Source: Pseudomonadota bacterium (GTDB taxonomy: Bacteria; Pseudomonadota; Alphaproteobacteria; Rhizobiales; Xanthobacteraceae). Taken from it: a stretch of 13,188 nucleotides of DNA. The position numbers and the translations under genes are program-made. The notes under the pieces are model-generated. The model did no database searches, had not been told where the DNA came from, and saw only the letters and a list, made by a program, of their open reading frames with translations. The stretch lies in NCBI GenBank assembly GCA_023449855.1, contig JAEXHR010000129.1, forward strand, positions 1 through 13,188, read 5' to 3'. Positions 1 through 6,260 of this stretch are shown in pieces. Each line of letters begins with the position of its first letter. Positions within the stretch are counted from its first letter, which is position 1.

Positions 1-226
1 CGCCGAGGAGGGTCGCAGTGCGGCCCTCCTCGGTCGAAACGTCCGCGGATACGCCACTTGCTTCGGCGCCCGCCAGGCGCAGCGACGCCACCGCCTCGTC
101 GACCGCATTCCGCCGGCGTCCAGTCACCACCAATCGGGCGCCGCGAGCGGCAAGCGCCCGTGCCGTGGCGAGACCGATGCCGCTTGTGCCGCCTGTAATC
201 AGAACGCGCTTGCCTTCGATATCCAT
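1..226 (-). CDS. SDR-family NAD(P)-dependent oxidoreductase, N-terminal part (runs off the left edge)
   Basis: The first 75 residues of a short-chain dehydrogenase/reductase are visible; the rest lies beyond base 1. The protein opens MDIEGKRVLITGGTSGIG, giving the first beta strand and the TGxxxGIG dinucleotide-binding loop at about residues 10-18. A basic stretch (TGRRRNAVDE) follows the second strand, and the basic residues suggest NADP(H) preference. The SADVST segment near residue 62 is the conserved Asp region that contacts adenine. The catalytic Ser/Tyr/Lys are outside the window, so the substrate cannot be inferred. The ATG at 224-226 is preceded by GAGGAAGAG. It follows the glutathione transferase stop by only 10 bases, so the two are very probably co-transcribed at the distal end of the bufBC operon. 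Confidence 0.9.
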   Translation of the reverse strand, partial: MDIEGKRVLITGGTSGIGLATARALAARGARLVVTGRRRNAVDEAVASLRLAGAEASGVSADVSTEEGRTATLLG

Positions 227-236
227 TGTCTCTTCC

Positions 237-941
237 TCACGCTTCCTTCGGGTAGTTAGAAGGGAAGAGAGCCCTCTTGGTCTCCTCGTCGAACTCCCTC
301 TTGAACGCGTGGTCGGTGCCCACCTTGCGGGCACGTTCCGCAGCTACCCGCGCATTGATGTCGGCGAACCACCGTTCGATGTTGGGATAGGCCGCCAGGG
401 GATTTTCGGCGCCCGGCAGGACGAACTGCGCCCGGTCGATCCAACCCCATGCCGCCATGTCCACGATCGTGTAATATTCACCGACGATGAAGCGGCGGTC
501 GGCGAGATGCACGTCCAGCACTTCGTAATGGCGGTCCGCCTCGCGCCGGTAGCGGTTGACGGCGTAATCGAGTCCCGAAGGCGCGGCGCGCTGGAAGTGA
601 ACGGCCTGCCCCGAGAAGGGCCCGAGACCCGAGGAGACGAAGAACAGCCAGGACAGCAACTCGGCCCGGTCCGCCGGGTCACCGAGGAAGTTGCCCACCT
701 TTTCCGCCAGGTAAAGCAGGATCGCGTTCGAATCGAACACGCGGACTTCCCTGCCGCCTGGCCCATCGGTGTCGACGATCGCCGGAACCTTGCCGTTAGG
801 GTTGATAGCGAGATAGGCTGGAAGGTGCTGCTCTCCCTTGCTCGTGTCCACGGGAACCAGCTCATATTCGAGCCCGGCTTCCTCGAGCAGCAGCGCGACC
901 TTGGCGGGATTGGGGGTGGGGTGAAAATAGAAACGGATCAT
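237..941 (-). CDS. glutathione S-transferase, nu class (YfcG/Ure2-like)
   Basis: A 234-residue cytosolic glutathione transferase. The N-terminal thioredoxin-fold domain (about 1-80) has FHPTPNPAK with T9 and N11 at the positions of the glutathione-contacting Thr and Asn of E. coli YfcG. It also has PNGKVPAIVD with the cis-Pro and DSNAIL, which binds the gamma-glutamyl group. The all-helical C-terminal domain holds an N-capping-type VDMAAWGW segment. Nu-class enzymes act mainly as glutathione-dependent disulfide reductases or peroxidases, so a redox role is more likely than xenobiotic conjugation. I chose the ATG at 939-941 over an in-frame start ten codons upstream (971) because AAGGAGG sits five bases before it and because family members begin at this point. 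It lies 44 bases after bufC on the same strand and is probably part of that operon. Confidence 0.93.
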   Translation of the reverse strand: MIRFYFHPTPNPAKVALLLEEAGLEYELVPVDTSKGEQHLPAYLAINPNGKVPAIVDTDGPGGREVRVFDSNAILLYLAEKVGNFLGDPADRAELLSWLFFVSSGLGPFSGQAVHFQRAAPSGLDYAVNRYRREADRHYEVLDVHLADRRFIVGEYYTIVDMAAWGWIDRAQFVLPGAENPLAAYPNIERWFADINARVAAERARKVGTDHAFKREFDEETKRALFPSNYPKEA

Positions 942-946
942 GTTGG

Positions 947-953
947 CCTCCTT
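947..953 (-). promoter_or_regulatory. strong ribosome binding site that fixes the GST start
   Basis: AAGGAGG on the minus strand, five bases before the ATG at 941. The upstream in-frame start at 971 has no comparable site, and using it would add ten residues not seen in nu-class enzymes. Confidence 0.75.
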
Positions 954-985
954 GGTCGGCGGTGTGGACAACCGGTTCGGGTGAT

Positions 986-1732
986 TTATCGAATGTTGGC
1001 GATCAGCCCGTCCTGAAGCCAGGAGGCAAGATATCCCCCGGCAGCTTCTACCGCGCTTTCGAGGCCGTTCTCTTCGGCCAGGCGGTCACACAGGCGCGCG
1101 AAGCTCAGGCCAGACACGGCGAGCTGAATCGCCCCCATCTCGGTCTGTTCGATGGTCGCAAAATGCGGCTGCAAGTCTACGCGCCACACACGGATCCATG
1201 CCGGTTCGGGTAGCATCTCGGCGGGAGGAACGTCCTCGCCGGCCGCGATCGCGTTCCAGATGGCACCGCAATTCGTCTTGACGGGCAGGAGGTCGAGTGT
1301 CGGCACGAAATCGATGACGGCATCCTCCCAATCGACATCGGAAAGGCGCTGGGGGTCGAAGGCGACCGCGTTCGGACCGTCGAACGCCCGGCGCAAAGCC
1401 CAATCGAGCGCAGCTATCTCACCGACCTCGATGTCCCCAGGATAGAGCGCGTTGATCGTGTCGGAAAAACCCCCGCCATAATCACGCAGCGTCCAGCTAT
1501 GGGGAGGATGCTGGGCGATGTGGTGGCGCGCGGCTTGCTCGAACCGTTCGTCGCCGAGCCACGCCCAGAGACGCTCGTAGCTGTCCTTGAGGCAATCGAC
1601 GAGCTGCGCGCTATAGGCGTTGTGGTAAACAGCGAGACCCGGTCCCGCATCACCGTCGACCGCAACCGGAATCTCGCTCGGCTGGTCGAGCAGGAAGCCG
1701 ATGAAGCCACGCTGCAGATCAAGCAGGCTCAT
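986..1732 (-). CDS. bufC: BufC/HvfC-type DUF2063 partner protein of the DUF692 enzyme
   Basis: A 248-residue protein whose first ~95 residues fit the DUF2063 (HvfC/BufC N-terminal) domain: LLDLQRGFIGFLL at the start, then VYHNAYSAQLVDCLKDSYERLWAWLGDERFE in pieces, then HIAQHPPHSWTLRDYG. The remainder is a variable helical C-terminal domain. In bufferin and methanobactin-type systems such proteins partner the DUF692 multinuclear iron enzyme and recognise the precursor peptide, so that cysteines can be oxidised to oxazolone/thioamide-type or thiooxazole groups. Its ATG overlaps the bufB stop by four bases (ATGA), indicating translational coupling. The DNA-binding label often attached to this family is historical and is not supported by context here. 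The assignment rests on the domain pattern and on the adjacent bufB. Confidence 0.88.
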   Translation of the reverse strand: MSLLDLQRGFIGFLLDQPSEIPVAVDGDAGPGLAVYHNAYSAQLVDCLKDSYERLWAWLGDERFEQAARHHIAQHPPHSWTLRDYGGGFSDTINALYPGDIEVGEIAALDWALRRAFDGPNAVAFDPQRLSDVDWEDAVIDFVPTLDLLPVKTNCGAIWNAIAAGEDVPPAEMLPEPAWIRVWRVDLQPHFATIEQTEMGAIQLAVSGLSFARLCDRLAEENGLESAVEAAGGYLASWLQDGLIANIR

Positions 1733-2568
1733 GCCGCCTCCGCCACGCGCGTTGCGATTCCGCGCGCTATGTCGAGCTCGGCCAGCAGGTCCGCCAGCGG
1801 CGGGATCTTGTCGTCTCGCTCGATCATCGTCGCGACCGGCCCGAGGCGGGGATATATCCGTCCGAACAGCTCCCAGACGAGATCGGGAACTGGCTGGTCA
1901 TGGGTATCGATCAAGCGATGGCGGCCCTGGCTGTGACCGGCGAGGTGAACTTGCCGGACGCGGTCCGCGGGGACACCCGCAAGATACTCATAGGGGTCGA
2001 ACCCGTTGTTGGTGCCGCTGACATAGATGTTGTTCACGTCGAGCAGCAGGTAGCAGCCGGTCCGACGGGTCATTTCAGTGAGGAATGCCCACTCCGGCAT
2101 CTGATCATCGGCGAAGGTCAGATAGGTCGACGGATTTTCGAGAACCAGGGGACGTTCCAGGACGTCCTGCACATGGTGGATGTTCGCGCAGACCGTGTCG
2201 AGCGCCTCCTCGGTGAATGGAAGCGGAAGCAGATCGTGGGAATTGACGTGCTCGATCCGCGACCAGCTCAGATGATCCGAGACCCATAGCGGGTCCACAC
2301 GATCGGCGAGGGTCTTCAAACGCTCGAGATAGTCGGGGCGGACGCCATCCGCCGATCCGATCGACATCGATACGCCGTGCATCGCGACCGGCCAACGTTC
2401 GCGCACCTGGTCGAGCACATGGAGCGGGCGCCCGCCGGCAACCATGAAGTTTTCGGAGATGATCTCGACGAAATCGACCGGAACCGCCTCATTCAGAAAA
2501 TTCTGGAAGTGCGGGATGCGCAAACCCAGTCCAAAACCCTGAAATGGCGCTATAGTCTCTTTCGACAC
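1729..2568 (-). CDS. bufB: BufB-type DUF692 multinuclear iron oxidase
   Basis: A 279-residue TIM-barrel DUF692 (MbnB/BufB) enzyme of full family length. Likely metal-ligand motifs appear in order: HGVSMSIG (H64), SDHLSW (D98, H99), LLPLPFTEEAL, LENPSTYL (E144), LLLDVNNIYV (D177, N179), VHLAGH (H208, H212), DTHDQPV (D221, H223) and IERDDKIP (E250, D252). Family members use iron and oxygen to convert peptide cysteines into heterocycles; bufferins made this way sequester copper or other metals. The start is GTG at 2566-2568 with AGGAG seven bases upstream. An exact SigF-type promoter lies 69 bases before the start. Oddly, no BufA precursor (a Cys-containing exported peptide) lies between promoter and gene or elsewhere nearby, whereas bufA normally leads such operons. 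Confidence 0.93.
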   Translation of the reverse strand: MSKETIAPFQGFGLGLRIPHFQNFLNEAVPVDFVEIISENFMVAGGRPLHVLDQVRERWPVAMHGVSMSIGSADGVRPDYLERLKTLADRVDPLWVSDHLSWSRIEHVNSHDLLPLPFTEEALDTVCANIHHVQDVLERPLVLENPSTYLTFADDQMPEWAFLTEMTRRTGCYLLLDVNNIYVSGTNNGFDPYEYLAGVPADRVRQVHLAGHSQGRHRLIDTHDQPVPDLVWELFGRIYPRLGPVATMIERDDKIPPLADLLAELDIARGIATRVAEAA

Positions 2569-2575
2569 GAATATA

Positions 2576-2580
2576 CTCCT
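2576..2580 (-). promoter_or_regulatory. ribosome binding site supporting the bufB GTG start
   Basis: AGGAG on the minus strand, seven bases upstream of the GTG at 2566-2568. No ATG in a suitable position competes, so the non-ATG start is credible. Confidence 0.65.
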
Positions 2581-2636
2581 GAGCGGCGTACCGGGTCGGC
2601 CATTGGGGGGAGTGTCCGGCCCGGCACACTGGCAGG

Positions 2637-2662
2637 TTCGTTCTGCCTGGTGCTTGGGTTAC
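2637..2662 (-). promoter_or_regulatory. SigF-type ECF promoter for bufB-bufC (exact match)
   Basis: On the minus strand GTAACC (2662-2657) is followed by exactly 16 bases and CGAA (2640-2637). This equals the consensus I recall for Caulobacter SigF (GTAACC-N16-CGAA), whose known targets include bufferin operons. It lies in the 117-base gap between the methyltransferase stop (2686) and bufB, giving a leader of roughly 60 bases. It separates transcription of bufBC-gst-sdr from, or adds it to, read-through from nrsF. Confidence 0.85.
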
Positions 2663-2685
2663 ATGCCCCCGGAAAATCTGCTGGC

Positions 2686-3564
2686 TCAGACCGGCTTGCG
2701 AAAACGCAACGTCATCCTGTCGCTTTCGCCGATCGCGTCATAGCGCGCGCGCTCCTTGTCGCTCAGAAACGGATGGCCCGGCCCCGCGCTCAACCGCGCC
2801 GGCGGCAATGTCCAGACGCCGAAGGGATAGTCCTTGCTGTCCTTGGGATTGGCGTTGATCTCAGAGGAACCATCGAGAATAAACCCGGCCTTCGTCGCGG
2901 CGTCGATGACGGTCTGTGTCGCGACATAGCCGGTGAACTGGCCCGGCCCGGTTAGTTCGGCCGTCTTCGGTTCGGCGCGATGCTCCTCGACAGCGAAAAA
3001 TCCGCCTGGCTTCAGCGCGGTGAAGATGTCCCTCATCGCCTTGTCACTGAAGCCGAGATGGATCCAGTTGTGGATTTCTCGGGCCGAGATGATCACATCG
3101 ACCGAATTCGGCGGTGCGAGCGGCCCCGAAATTGCGCCAAAAGCGGCGTAGCGGATATTGCCATAAATGGAGGCATCCGCATGCTTCGTCTCGAAGCGCC
3201 GGCGATCGACCTTGAGGCCGCCTGGAACCTTGGGGTCATCGAGATCGGCCACGCCGGCGATATAGGTGCCTCCGGCCTTCGCCAGATAGGGCGCAAGGAT
3301 TTCCGTCCAATATCCACCCTCCGGTTGGAGATCTACGATCGTCAGCCCCGGTTTGACGCCCCAGAATTGCAGCGTTTCATACGGATGCCGAAAGCGATCT
3401 CGTGCGCGATCGCCGGCCGGGCGCAATTTGGCATCGATTGCACTCCGGAGGGCCGGGTCCGCAGCCGTCTGCCTCGCGGCGTCATTGGCATGCAACGCAG
3501 GCCCCGAGAGGACCGCAACCGCCATCAATCCTGCGAGCATCGAACGCGCGAAGACCTTCCCCAT
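2686..3564 (-). CDS. exported class I methyltransferase-fold protein (COG4798-like), copy 1
   Basis: A 292-residue protein with a Sec signal peptide (basic N-terminus, hydrophobic 8-22, likely cleavage after ALHA at 26). The mature part matches predicted methyltransferases of the COG4798 type: a RHPYETLQFWGVKPG entry segment, motif I VDLQPEGGYWTEIL (77-90), VDVIISAREIHNWIH (155-169), LKPGG (184-188) and EEHRAEP. The C-terminal tail IGESDRMTLRFRKP is typical of this group. Motif I has DLQPEGGYW in place of the common DxGxGxG, so S-adenosylmethionine use is plausible but not certain, and export leaves the cofactor source unexplained. The substrate is unknown. GGGAG lies six bases before the ATG. 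The gene sits 69 bases after nrsF with no promoter seen between, so it probably shares the nrsF SigF-type promoter. A paralogue lies at 9484..10440. Confidence 0.85.
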   Translation of the reverse strand: MGKVFARSMLAGLMAVAVLSGPALHANDAARQTAADPALRSAIDAKLRPAGDRARDRFRHPYETLQFWGVKPGLTIVDLQPEGGYWTEILAPYLAKAGGTYIAGVADLDDPKVPGGLKVDRRRFETKHADASIYGNIRYAAFGAISGPLAPPNSVDVIISAREIHNWIHLGFSDKAMRDIFTALKPGGFFAVEEHRAEPKTAELTGPGQFTGYVATQTVIDAATKAGFILDGSSEINANPKDSKDYPFGVWTLPPARLSAGPGHPFLSDKERARYDAIGESDRMTLRFRKPV

Positions 3565-3633
3565 GTGTCACTCCCAAAGTTGATATGAATTCCACATCCG
3601 GCAGGAGGCCGCCCACATGGCGGCCCCCTTGCT

Positions 3634-4281
3634 TCACCACCGGAGCACTTTTCGACCGATCGCCGCGCCGATCAGTGACGCTACGCCGAGCCCCAACGAG
3701 TACCAGAGAAGGACGAAGCCGGGCGAACTCTCGGTGCAGTGCAGCGCATAAACCGTGGCGGCCGTGCCGCCCGCGACAAGCCCGGCGGCCGCGCCTGCCG
3801 CCCCAAGCTGGGTCGGAGCCAGTCGCGAAAGGCTCCAAAGCAGCCCGAAGAACACGGGCGCCGAAAGCCCGGCGACATAGAGCGGGCACTGCGCCCAACT
3901 CGACCCCATCCAGAATGCCTCGCCATTGTCGGCTGGCGCTGCGCCCAGCCGGAGCAGGGTGATGGCAGCGAGCATGACGAGCGGAACGGCGAACAGCCTC
4001 GCCCAATGCACCGGCCGTGAGTCCGGCCGGCTAAGACGATCAAGCGCCTGGAAACCCAGATACACCAGCGAGCCGCTATAGAGTAGCTTCACCCAGAAAA
4101 TGCCAGTCGACATCGCCTCGCCAAGATCATGGCGAATCCCAAGAGACGGCCAGAGCACCACCGCGGCAGCGGCGATGGCGGCACCAGAGATCAGCCCCTT
4201 GCGCAGGTGGGCACGAGAACTGCCGGCCGGCACCGGGTGCAGGTCGCTGGCAAGCTCCGCAATCAACATTTCGGTATTCAT
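3634..4281 (-). CDS. nrsF: NrsF family (DUF1109) membrane anti-sigma factor
   Basis: A 215-residue inner-membrane protein with about six transmembrane segments (near 30-49, 60-80, 96-114, 132-150, 158-179, 188-209) after a short cytoplasmic N-terminus (MNTEMLIAELASDL). This architecture is that of DUF1109/NrsF, the negative regulator of SigF-type ECF sigma factors that responds to heavy metals and, in Azospira, to hypochlorite. Two cysteines, C132 (AQCPLY) and C182 (LHCTES), fall one residue from the C131 and C181 that I recall as essential for signalling in the Caulobacter protein. GGAG precedes the ATG by six bases. An exact SigF-type promoter lies upstream, implying feedback. The usual sigma-factor gene is missing beside it; only a nitrilase diverges from the same spacer. 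Confidence 0.9.
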   Translation of the reverse strand: MNTEMLIAELASDLHPVPAGSSRAHLRKGLISGAAIAAAAVVLWPSLGIRHDLGEAMSTGIFWVKLLYSGSLVYLGFQALDRLSRPDSRPVHWARLFAVPLVMLAAITLLRLGAAPADNGEAFWMGSSWAQCPLYVAGLSAPVFFGLLWSLSRLAPTQLGAAGAAAGLVAGGTAATVYALHCTESSPGFVLLWYSLGLGVASLIGAAIGRKVLRW

Positions 4282-4338
4282 GAATTGCTCCGTCGAACAC
4301 TCGACCGACGGGCCTCCACGCCGCGAGTCAGTTACCTA

Positions 4339-4364
4339 TTCGAAGCGACCCGCCATTCGGTTAC
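4339..4364 (-). promoter_or_regulatory. SigF-type ECF promoter for nrsF (exact match)
   Basis: Minus strand GTAACC (4364-4359), 16 bases, CGAA (4342-4339), 57 bases before the nrsF ATG. It lies back to back with a near match on the plus strand at 4380..4405, so one spacer would drive both nrsF and the nitrilase. Confidence 0.85.
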
Positions 4365-4379
4365 GCAGGAGTTTGCTTC

Positions 4380-4405
4380 GTAACGATCCGGGCCATCCCA
4401 TCGAA
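4380..4405 (+). promoter_or_regulatory. SigF-type promoter candidate for the nitrilase (one mismatch)
   Basis: Plus strand GTAACG (4380-4385), 16 bases, CGAA (4402-4405), 78 bases before the nitrilase ATG. The only difference from the exact copies is the last base of the -35 element. Its spacer length and divergent position beside the exact nrsF promoter make it credible. Confidence 0.65.
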
Positions 4406-4483
4406 CGTAGAAGCATTGCGAGTTCAGCGTGAGGGTCGCGGACGTGTTGCGATGCTGTACATAGCAGGGAGGGTGAGTGAGAA

Positions 4484-5449
4484 ATGGCTGGTATCCCAAT
4501 TGCGATCGTTCAGCAGGCGCCGGTTTTTCTCAATCTTGCGGCAAGTGTCGAAAAAGCTGAGCAACTCGTCCGCGCCGCCAAGGCAGACGGCGCCAGCTTG
4601 ATCGTCTTCCCCGAGGCGTGGCTACCTGGCTATCCTGTCTGGTTGGACGAGGCCCCGGGCTCCGCTCTGTGGGGTCATCGTCCAGCCGAAATCCTCTTTC
4701 GGCTTCTCTATGCCAACTGTCCCACGCTCGACGGACCCGAGATCGGACGCCTAGCCGACCTTGCGGTTGAACTCTCGGTCGAGATCGTGATGGGTATCCA
4801 GGAACGTCGCGGCGCCAGCATCTTCAACACCGCCTTGCGTCTCACCCCGGAGGGTGGTCGGGATGTCCACCGAAAAATCATGCCCACTCACAATGAGCGC
4901 CTGGTCTGGGCGGCCGCGGACGGAAGCAATTTTCGTCCCTGGCCAAGTGACTTCGGCCCCTTTGGCGCGCTCATCTGCTGGGAGCATTGGATGCCGCTGG
5001 CTCGCGCTGCGCGGCACAACGAGGGTGAGGTTCTCCATTTCGCGTTGTGGCCGGCCGTCACCGAACTCCATTTGCTCGCCAGCCGTCACTATGCTTTCGA
5101 GGGGCAGTGCTTTGTCGCCGCGGCCGGGACGGTGCTTGCTCGCAATGAAGTACTGGACGGCTTCGATAGCCTCGGCGTGCGCGAGGAGGCTGCCCGAAGC
5201 CTGCTGGAATCGATCCCTTCCGACCACCAATTGCTCAAGTCCGGTGCCAGCGCTGTGATCGCGCCCGATACGTCGCTGATCGCAGCCGCCGAACCTGGCG
5301 ATTCAAGGACGCTACATGCCGCGATCGACCTCGATAGGCTCGCGGAAGGCAGGCTCTATCTCGACACGGCGGGTCATTATTCCCGGCCCGATATCTTCGA
5401 ACTGCGCGTCGATACGCGCGAGCGTCCGGGCGTCTTCATCGAACGCTAA
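4484..5449 (+). CDS. nitrilase (carbon-nitrogen hydrolase family, branch 1)
   Basis: A 321-residue cytosolic nitrilase with the full catalytic set: E44 in VFPEAWLPGYP, K131 in HRKIMPTHNERLVW, a second Glu E138, and nucleophile C165 in LICWEHWMPLAR. The CWE plus MPLAR signature and the MPTHxERLVW block place it with true nitrilases or cyanide-hydrating relatives rather than amidases or Nit2-type enzymes. The expected reaction is R-CN plus two waters to carboxylate and ammonia; the substrate cannot be read from sequence. A purine-rich AGGGAGGG tract lies about ten bases before the ATG. It diverges from nrsF and has a near-exact SigF-type promoter, so I infer stress-induced expression. It ends 34 bases before the convergent chlorite dismutase-family gene. 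Confidence 0.92.
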   Translation: MAGIPIAIVQQAPVFLNLAASVEKAEQLVRAAKADGASLIVFPEAWLPGYPVWLDEAPGSALWGHRPAEILFRLLYANCPTLDGPEIGRLADLAVELSVEIVMGIQERRGASIFNTALRLTPEGGRDVHRKIMPTHNERLVWAAADGSNFRPWPSDFGPFGALICWEHWMPLARAARHNEGEVLHFALWPAVTELHLLASRHYAFEGQCFVAAAGTVLARNEVLDGFDSLGVREEAARSLLESIPSDHQLLKSGASAVIAPDTSLIAAAEPGDSRTLHAAIDLDRLAEGRLYLDTAGHYSRPDIFELRVDTRERPGVFIER

Positions 5450-5483
5450 ACGGCGTCGATGGTGCACCTTACGATGCGTGCCA

Positions 5484-6074
5484 TCACTCCCGGATCAGGC
5501 GAATATCGACTTCACGCTCGACGAACGTCCATTCCCTGGTACTGCGCAGCCGCTCCACCAGCATTTCGAAGCCGGTGACGTGCTCGGGCGCGTATTCGAA
5601 CCAGGTCAGGAAGTCGAACGGCCCACCCAGGTCCCTGCAGTGGAAGAGGCGGCGAGCGATCGCGGGCAGGTACTCGATGCCGATGGCGATATGCGATGAT
5701 TGCTCTTCGAATATCTGCCGGCGCTCGTCCTGTGCAAAGTCCCACCACGCCTTCGCCTTGAGGATCGGGATCAGCGCCGCCCGCGTAGCTCGATCGCGGC
5801 CGAGACCTTCCTGTCGGTCCAGCAGCCGCTGCTGCTCGGTTTGATGGACATAGCGTCCATTGCTGGTGGTGCCACGCAAGACCCAGCTCGCATCGTCCGT
5901 GATCGTGGTATCCGCCTCGCGGATGCTCAGGTGCGTGGCCTTCGGAAGACTGTCTCCGATCACGGGGGAAATGCTCTCGATCCGCCAGGGGCCGTCGCTT
6001 CCGGCGACAAAGCCGACAAGGAAAAGACCACGATCCGGCGCGTCGAGGGTATCAGCCGTCTTGATCTTGTTCAT
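5484..6074 (-). CDS. cld: chlorite dismutase-family heme protein, short Nitrobacter-like type
   Basis: A 196-residue protein closely resembling, from memory, the short (lineage II, dimeric) chlorite dismutase of Nitrobacter winogradskyi. Shared blocks include SPVIGDSL, RGTTSNGRYV, GLGRDRATRAALIPI, AWWDFAQDERR, YLPAIARRLFHCRD and FDFLTWFEYAPEH, ending VEREVDIRLIR. The proximal heme ligand should be H128 (SSHIAIG) and the distal catalytic Arg R141 (IARR), 13 residues apart as in the Nitrobacter enzyme. Both are needed for chlorite to chloride plus oxygen. Coproheme decarboxylases of this superfamily are longer and lack this distal Arg, so that alternative is unlikely. I start at the ATG 6072-6074 (GGAGA five bases upstream) rather than the adjoining TTG. 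A near-match SigF-type promoter precedes it. The physiological role outside (per)chlorate reducers is not established. Confidence 0.9.
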   Translation of the reverse strand: MNKIKTADTLDAPDRGLFLVGFVAGSDGPWRIESISPVIGDSLPKATHLSIREADTTITDDASWVLRGTTSNGRYVHQTEQQRLLDRQEGLGRDRATRAALIPILKAKAWWDFAQDERRQIFEEQSSHIAIGIEYLPAIARRLFHCRDLGGPFDFLTWFEYAPEHVTGFEMLVERLRSTREWTFVEREVDIRLIRE

Positions 6075-6103
6075 CAACGTCTCCGGTCCAGATCCAACGG
6101 CAA

Positions 6104-6129
6104 TACGATCGTGTCGCCTTCCCGGTTAC
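6104..6129 (-). promoter_or_regulatory. SigF-type promoter candidate for the chlorite dismutase-family gene (one mismatch)
   Basis: Minus strand GTAACC (6129-6124), 16 bases, CGTA (6107-6104), 29 bases before the cld ATG. The -35 element is exact and the -10 differs at one position. Confidence 0.65.
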
Positions 6130-6197
6130 GAGCCATGTCGCGACTTTGCCTCGACCAGATTATTTGTTGCCGGCTTGGTCTCTTTTTGGGGGCATCT

Positions 6198-6223
6198 GTA
6201 ACTGTACAGCCCTCGCGAGCGGA
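6198..6223 (+). promoter_or_regulatory. SigF-type promoter candidate for the 45-residue peptide (two mismatches)
   Basis: Plus strand GTAACT (6198-6203), 16 bases, CGGA (6220-6223), 37 bases before the ATG at 6261. There is one mismatch in each element, so it is weaker than the others, but the spacing and distance to the start are preserved. Confidence 0.45.
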
Positions 6224-6260
6224 TCTCTGGGTATCGACATTCAAGCACTGGAGACAGATT

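Noticed and set aside
18..1016. A 332-codon open frame on the plus strand
   Set aside because: It lies opposite the SDR and GST genes, has an Arg/Pro-rich composition typical of a shadow frame in GC-rich DNA, and shows no domain.
5450..5483. A terminator between the convergent nitrilase and cld genes
   Set aside because: Only a five-base GATGG/CCATC pairing with a long loop and no T-run could be found.
5484..6074. Coproheme decarboxylase (HemQ/ChdC) as the identity of the chlorite dismutase-family gene
   Set aside because: The protein is short, closely resembles the Nitrobacter-type enzyme and keeps the distal Arg expected of chlorite dismutases.
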